Shown here in pieces: positions 59,209 to 64,000 of a stretch of DNA of 64,000 nt. This DNA is from Symbiodinium natans. Lineage: Eukaryota; Sar; Dinophyceae; Suessiales; Symbiodiniaceae. Within the stretch, counting starts at the first letter, position 1. Each line of letters starts with the position of its first letter. The stretch covers positions 254,001 to 318,000 of the forward strand of contig CAJNDS010000558.1 in the NCBI GenBank assembly GCA_905221605.1, in the 5' to 3' direction. A model generated the notes under the pieces. It had not been told where the DNA came from. It saw only the letters and a list, made by a program, of their open reading frames with translations, and did not search any database. A program made the position numbers and the translations under genes.

Positions 59209-62200
59209 CTGCACCTCGCTCGTGGCGGTTGCGGCTGTCACCACTGCCTCCCCAGACCCCTCTGCAGCTCCTTAGAAGCTTCAAGGGGGTTTAGGGTTTA
59301 GGGTTTAGGGTTTAGGGTTTAGGGTTGAGGGTTGAGGGTTTAGGGCTTAGGGCTTCAGGCTCAGGGCTTATAGGGATTTAGGGTTTAGGCTTTAGGGTTT
59401 AGGGCTTAAGGTTCAGGGCTTATAGGGGCTGAGGTAGCGTTTGGGGTGTACTCGGTCTTGGGTTTAGGGCTTAGGGTTTCAGGCTTGTGTTTCTGCGAGT
59501 CAGGCTTCGGCATTCAGGATTTCTTGAGCGCTTGAGGGCTTGGGGTTTCGGGCTTCAGGTACAGCGTGTCAAAGGGCGCGAGAGGCGGGAAGGTTCCACT
59601 TGCATATCAAAGGAGCGATTGACACAGCATATCTGCCACATTCCATCGGCAGCGGCACGCGGCCAGGGTGCAAGGCTAAACAGTCTCAAAATCAAAAGCA
59701 AGGCTATCAACAGTCTCAAAAGCAGGCCGTAGGATTCCTGAGACTCTAGACTCTGGACTCCTGAATCTATAGACTCTAGGCTTCAGCCACCCAATCTTGA
59801 AACTTCAGAGGATTTGAAGACAACTGCCCGTACCTACCCAAGCTACGATGAACACATTCATTGGGCCTTCCTCCATGTAACCTTGAAGGGACATGGTGCC
59901 GGCGTCGGACACAACGAAAGTAGTGATGTGGGTGGTTGTCGAAATTATAGTCCCTTTTGGGGTACCCTAAATGTTAAGTGACGTATTATAATAGGGATCC
60001 AAGAAGGCACCATAATTTTGACAACCACCCATATAAGAGCCCTTTAAACTTGAAAGGGCAAAGGATGGACCCTTGTCAGGGACCCTACAGCGTATGTGGG
60101 GCTTCTTCGGGATAAGGGTTATGTAGGGCAGCAGGATTAGGGGCTTCCTTGTCGTCCCTTATACGATCCCCTAATAGGGCCCTCAATTGGGTTAAAAGGA
60201 TCCGAACTTAGGTTAGAATTCCCTTCACGGCAGCTAGCCTTTGGATCAGGGCCATGAATTCCCTTTTCACTCCAGACTTCTTACTTACTATGAGTTTTTG
60301 TTCTACCATCCCTGCCGCGAATCCTTAGGGCACCCTACGCAAGACGCTTGGGATTTCGCCTTCAGGATTCAGCTCTGTGGGTCCGTGTACCTATATAGTA
60401 CATACTTGGGCCCTAAAGCTACTTTATGGGAATCCCTTTTGAGGCCCTAAACCCTAAACCCTAAACCCTAAACCCTAAACCCTAAACCCTAAACCCCAAA
60501 CCCTAAACCCTAAAATCATAAAGGTGCATGGACCCTCAGGACTCAGTGGCTTTAGAGGGGCAACGGCTGACCCTTCACCGGTGAGCTTCAACTTTTACGT
60601 CGTGTGGAATCGGTAGATTCGAGCCGCAGGCCCCAAACTCTTGGGGTTTAGGGTTTAGGGTTTAGGGTTTAGGGTTTAGGGTTTAGGGTTTAGGGTTTAG
60701 GGTTTAGGGTTTAGCGTTCAGGGTTTAGGGTTCAGGGTTTAAGGGTTTAGCTAACCTGAATACCCCAAAACCCTAAGAGCCTGAAAGACTTCTCCATTTG
60801 GGGCATGACGTGCAACCACAACTGGTTGAGAACAGTCCTCCTCAGGGAGAACGTCCGCCAAGTAGGGATCTTCAGCCTTGTTCATGTTGCTGCATGGGTT
60901 TAGGGTTTTTAGGGTTTATAGTTTTTTTGTTTTTTGTTTAAGGGTGTTTAGGGTTGATAGGGTTTGGGCTTAGGGGTTGAACATTCTAGGGTTGAGGGTT
61001 TAGGAAAAATGAAGGCACCCCCCCACCAGTATAACCTAAATCCTAGACCTTAAGCCCGAAACCAAAGTAGGAAGGGGATGATATTGGATTTTATACATAA
61101 TTGCAAAGGGAAGAATACAACCCAACAAGGCACCGCTTTGGGGGGTGTACACCCTAAAACCCGAAACCCGAAACCCTAAACCAACCCTAAACCGTGGGGG
61201 GGGGGGGGTGGGGGGGTGGGGGGGAGAACGGGGGCACAGAAACCGTCGGCAGTAACAATTTTCGGCGCACCGCAGGTGTCTACATGGAGTTTACGAAAAT
61301 AAGGAGCCCCAAATAGCCCCCAAATGGTAGGATTCCCTTCTCCTAAGGACCCCCATAAGGTAGCCCTAATATCCCTAAACCCTAAACCCTAAACTCTAAT
61401 AATAAGGTACCCCAAATTTCGGAAACCCGCACAATACTTGCCGAGTCCAGACAGGCCACAGCTTCCTCGAGCGGCTCATCGGGCATGTCCTGTGCCTCCT
61501 TTTTACCAGGGTTTAGGGTTTAGGGTTTAGGGTTTATGGTTTAGGGCTTAGGGCTTGCGCAAGCCTTAAACATCCAAACCCGCTCAGCCCCCTTCAACCA
61601 CAGAAAACATCCACATGTCCAACCATTGCTACAAGCCCGGAATACCCACTGCTCATGAATTAAAAAGAATGGAGGCTCCTCAACTTCGCACCCTGAAACC
61701 CTAAGCCCTAAGCCCTAAACCCTAAACCCTACACCCTAAAATTGACTAGGGATTCGAGGTGTCCGGATTCCAGGGTTTTTGAGGGCCTGGGTTTCGGCCT
61801 AGCCCTACTAAAACCGTAATAACCTCCCCAATAGCCCTCGAGTCCGACAACTTTTCAGCCTTAAGCCTATCATAAATGCATTGGGAGCTTCAGTGCCCTG
61901 AAACGTAACAATTGGGGACTCAATGGGTTCAAAACTTCCAAAAACCCTAAACCCTAAACCCTAAAAGCTAAACCCTAAACCCTAAACCCTAAACCCTGAA
62001 CCCTAAAGCGTCCTCTTCTATGCCTTCAGCTGCAAGGACAGCGTCAAGCTTGGCAGTGTCCTCATGTGAGCAGGGTCAGGGTTTTCGCCTAACGGAACGC
62101 TAAAACACCGAAACCCATAAGCCCTGCCTACCTAAACCCTACCTAAATCCTACCTATAATTCCTACCTAAACCCTACCTAAACTCTGCCTAAACCCTACC

Positions 62201-63785
62201 TAAAAGCTGAACCAACATCAGGGTGGAGGGTTGGGGCTGGGTGTTGACGTTCGTGGTTGTTCTCAACTATGGTGCCCCCCTTTACGCAGACCTTTTCTGC
62301 AGGTCTTATGGTAAGGTGTCGAACGCTTAGGGCTAGTCGCAGAAGCACGGGGCTCCGTTGAACAAAAGGACGCCGTAAGAGCGCTACGCACAAAATTATT
62401 TGAGATACTCTGGGGTTGGCCACTCCAGGGACACTCTGGGGCTGGGCAATCCGGGGACAATCTGGGGTTGGGCTCCCGGTTGGGCACTTCAGGCAGACTC
62501 TGCAGCTGGGCACTCCGGGGACACTCTGGCGTTGGGGACTCCAGGAGACTCTGGGGTTGGGCACTCCAGGGACACTTTGGGGAGGGGCACTCCAGGGATG
62601 AGCGAGGAATAGACCGGGCGAGGAGAAGAGCTCCGGGCGAGGAGAAGGAACTCTAAACCCTGAACCCTAGACTAGGCTCAACCCTGAACCTAAACTCAAA
62701 ACCCTAAACCCTAAACCCTAAACCCTAAACCCTGAACCCTGAACCCTGAACCCTGAACCCTGAACCACATCATCTGGGCTTCATCTGGGATGGGCCCATC
62801 GAAGCCCTGCTGCCGCACCCAGTACCTCAGAAGCTTTCCACAGAAACAGCTATGCCTGCAAGCTCTCAGCAGCGTTCACAACCTCAAGAACCCTAAACCC
62901 TAAACCCTAAACCCTAAACCCTAAACCCTAAACCCTAAACCCTAAACCCTAAACCCTAAACCCTCATGCGCATTCTAACGCGCAGGACCCATGAAGGCAG
63001 ACTTCTTTCAATGCATGATGTAGGAGCCTGAATAATTATAACAGGGTTTTGGAGGGGGTTCCTATAGAATCATTATACAGGGGCCATAAGGGAACACTGT
63101 TAGTAACGATTCCGACCCCTAAACCCTAAACCCTAAACCCTAAACCCTAAACCCTATATTAGCTTCTCTTGTTCCCAGTCTTTTACGGACATGCTACCGC
63201 GGAACCATGGCACTCTTCAAGCCTATCAGGCCGACCTGCACAGGGTTTAGGGTTTAGGGTTTAGGGTTTAGGGTTTAGGGTTTAGGGTTTAGGGTTTAGG
63301 GTTTAGGGTTTAGGGTTTAGGGTACACGGGAGACAAGGTCGTGCCTAGGCTCGGTACTGGGAAGTTCAGGGTAACTAGTAGCCAATTAAAACCCTTTGTA
63401 GCCCAGTAACCATAGTACAATAAGGGCACCTTTTTTGGGTTGGTTATTTTAAACAGGAACCCACAACCAAAAAAAAAAGGTAAAGGGTACCACTGGGCTC
63501 CCAAGAATTCAGGGTTATTATTCTAGGTGATAAGCGCAGTTACAATGGAGATACTAAGTACCATGAACCTCCAAGTAGCGAAACCCTTGAACACTTGCTC
63601 CTCGAGCTCTCGCAGGCTCAGCTTTGTGCCCTCAACGGCGGGGGGGGGGGGGGGGGGAGCACTCAAAAAGCTAAGAGCACGCCGAGCAACTTTCCACCAC
63701 CAACATCCACGATGTCGAAATGCGGCTTGAGCTGCGTCTTCCTTTGCTCGAAGGCCGCAATTTCTGAGATTCGGGTTTCGGATTC
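59209..63785 (-). CDS. Gene I: minus exon series, family unknown
   Basis: Minus exons in transcript order: 63690-63785 (ISEIAAFEQRKTQLKPHFDI then VDVGGGKLL), 63578-63636 (GTKLSLRELEEQVFKGF), about 63196-63237 (VGLIGLKSAMVPR), 62854-62886 (EVVNAAESLQ, GC donor), 62762-62833 (LLRYWVRQQGFDGPIPDEAQ), 62010-62068 (DTAKLDAVLAAEGIEEDA), about 61640-61695, 61436-61508 (KKEAQDMPDEPLEEAVACLD), 60790-60890 (MNKAEDPYLADVLPEEDCSQ…), 59844-59930 (SDAGTMSLQGYMEEGPMNVF…), about 59562-59680, 59209-59265 (AAEGSGEAVVTAATATSEV). Mostly acidic helical segments. 5' end is outside the window. Not recognised. Confidence 0.5.
59844..59930 (-). CDS. Gene I exon: VVSDAGTMSLQGYMEEGPMN
   Basis: Clean minus frame ending VFIVAW before GTAGGT. 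The plus strand is also open over the same span, so strand rests on the donor and neighbours. Confidence 0.5.
59938..60033. mobile_element. Inverted-repeat element family 12
   Basis: Arms GGTTGTCGAAATTATAGTCCC / ATAATTTTGACAACC. A related element is at 27520-27625. Confidence 0.7.
60378..60540. mobile_element. TIR element family 1 copy interrupted by a CCCTAAA array
   Basis: Left arm GGGTCCGTGTACCTATATAGTA… and right arm GGTGCATGGACCCT are separated by about 70 bp of CCCTAAA units (60445-60515) exactly where the second half of the element should be. Confidence 0.85.
60790..60890 (-). CDS. Gene I exon: MNKAEDPYLADVLPEEDCSQ…
   Basis: After CCATGCAG; about 33 clean codons ending VARHAPNGE. Strongly protein-like; acidic. 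Confidence 0.6.
61283..61434. mobile_element. TIR element family 5 copy with CCCTAAA insertion
   Basis: Three CCCTAAA units (about 61374-61398) lie inside the right arm, and the arm sequence AATAAGGTACCCC resumes after them. Confidence 0.8.
62135..62205 (-). repeat. CCCTACCTAAA variant array
   Basis: About six copies of an 11-bp variant of the telomere unit. Confidence 0.85.
62242..62304 (+). CDS. Candidate plus exon: LTFVVVLNYGAPLYADLFC
   Basis: Plus strand open, hydrophobic, ending at a GT. Opposite to gene I. Confidence 0.3.
62400..62610 (+). repeat. Minisatellite, about 27-bp unit
   Basis: Seven or eight imperfect copies of GGCACTCCAGGGACACTCTGGGGTTGG. Open in all frames, so ORFs here are artefacts unless transcribed. 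Confidence 0.85.
62888..62965 (-). repeat. CCCTAAA array, about 75 bp
   Basis: Perfect units; lies directly upstream (gene sense) of gene I exon 62854-62886. Confidence 0.95.
63240..63322 (+). repeat. TTTAGGG array, about 80 bp
   Basis: Perfect units; right partner of the CCCTAAA array 63115-63162 around candidate exon 63196-63237. Confidence 0.95.
63578..63636 (-). CDS. Gene I exon abutting a TIR element
   Basis: VEGTKLSLRELEEQVFKGF; its right neighbour exon is separated only by a poly-C (minus) run of about 17 bases, and its 3' side touches a family-3 TIR at 63576. Confidence 0.55.
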
Positions 63786-63849
63786 CTTCCCTTAACTAGG
63801 TTACTATGAGACTTGCGGGGACGAAAGGAGTGGGTCACTACAGTTAGAC

Positions 63850-63915
63850 TATACATACTGTAGTTGAGGGCATTATAACCTGAGCAAGGATCCTTTTAAC
63901 CCAGTTTAGGGCCCG
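63850..63915. mobile_element. Repeat family 13
   Basis: AGTT(A/G)AGGG(A/C)ATTA…AACC and AACCCA(G/A)TTTAGGGCCCG also occur at 4850-4905 and, reversed, at 60155-60230. Confidence 0.6.
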
Positions 63916-64000
63916 CAAAAACCTACATATCACTAGTGGGTAGGGTTTTTGGGGTCAGGGTTTAGGATTTTAGGGGCGTTTAGGGGCATTGAGGCTAGAC

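Larger units (their letters stand above)
520..63322. repeat. Interspersed telomere-type (TTTAGGG)n / (CCCTAAA)n arrays, whole window
   Basis: More than 60 arrays of 3-30 units are spread through the window in both orientations. The plant-type heptamer TTTAGGG is the telomere repeat I expect in dinoflagellates. Besides the arrays listed separately, clear ones lie at 1847-1900, 2695-2762, 2873-2935, 3830-3890, 6010-6050, 6552-6620, 6717-6765, 8345-8410, 9144-9200, 9600-9672, 11344-11380, 12827-12898, 15076-15135, 23102-23175, 23300-23355, 37710-37780, 40148-40190, 42845-42890, 49340-49405, 50090-50142, 54895-54962, 55983-56040, 60640-60720, 63115-63162. They lie between exons, so they are internal and not a chromosome end. 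Confidence 0.97.

Noticed and set aside
62196-62656. ORFs across the 27-bp minisatellite
   Set aside because: Open in several frames on both strands because of the repeat; no conserved protein.
1-64000. CRISPR array, bacterial operons, rRNA genes, integrase or transposase genes
   Set aside because: None seen; direct repeats are telomere-type or satellite and the TIR elements have no coding capacity.

Overview
This window looks like nuclear DNA of a dinoflagellate, most probably a Symbiodiniaceae/Suessiales alga. The grounds are interspersed telomere-type TTTAGGG/CCCTAAA arrays throughout, many short high-GC exons, splice donors that are often GC or GA instead of GT, and protein families I associate with dinoflagellate genomes: RCC1-like HTCAVK repeats, tandem PAN/apple-like Cys modules, a GH19-like secreted protein and a 'W-DGD-VW' beta-repeat family. 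No bacterial operons, rRNA, convincing tRNA, CRISPR or transposase genes were seen.

The main result is that the islands of roughly 40-230 bp of ordinary-composition DNA between telomere-like arrays mostly behave as exons. Read on the correct strand they are open, carry plausible splice sites, and in the best case join in frame across arrays into one recognisable protein. Most long six-frame ORFs here are translations of repeats (poly-proline, poly-glycine, LNPKP-type peptides) and are not genes. Because exons are short and both strands are often open, orientation is certain only where a family, signal peptide, stop codon or matched splice sites decide it. Exon edges are hand-called.

Layout. 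(A) 584-5001, minus: GH19-like secreted chitinase-type protein with signal peptide and Thr-rich linker; it runs off the left edge. (B) about 6.2-24.3 kb, minus: tandem PAN/apple-like secreted or membrane protein beginning with a second signal-peptide exon at 24247-24288. Within its span lies a plus-strand, intron-free, frameshifted RCC1-repeat gene (16.6-17.3 kb). (C) 24.6-26.9 kb, minus, unknown. (D) about 29.8-37.17 kb, plus, membrane protein with a charged tail. (E) 37.3-42.29 kb, minus, membrane protein. (F) 42.6-46.05 kb, minus, unknown. (H) 47.6-54.0 kb, minus exon series. (G) 54.4-57.05 kb, minus, 'W-DGD-VW' family. 57.48-58.71 kb, minus: an intron-free, frameshifted P-loop NTPase. (I) 59.2-63.79 kb, minus, unknown.

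Intergenic and intronic DNA is filled with telomere-type arrays (locally homogenised variants such as TTGAGGG, TTTCGGG, TATAGGG), many families of about 80-150 bp terminal-inverted-repeat elements, long poly-G/poly-C runs, TA and CA microsatellites and one degenerate 21-nt AT-rich repeat block. Exons are often bracketed on the plus strand as (CCCTAAA)n-exon-(TTTAGGG)n. The two ends of the intervening introns are therefore complementary and could pair in the transcript. This is the feature I consider most likely to be undescribed.
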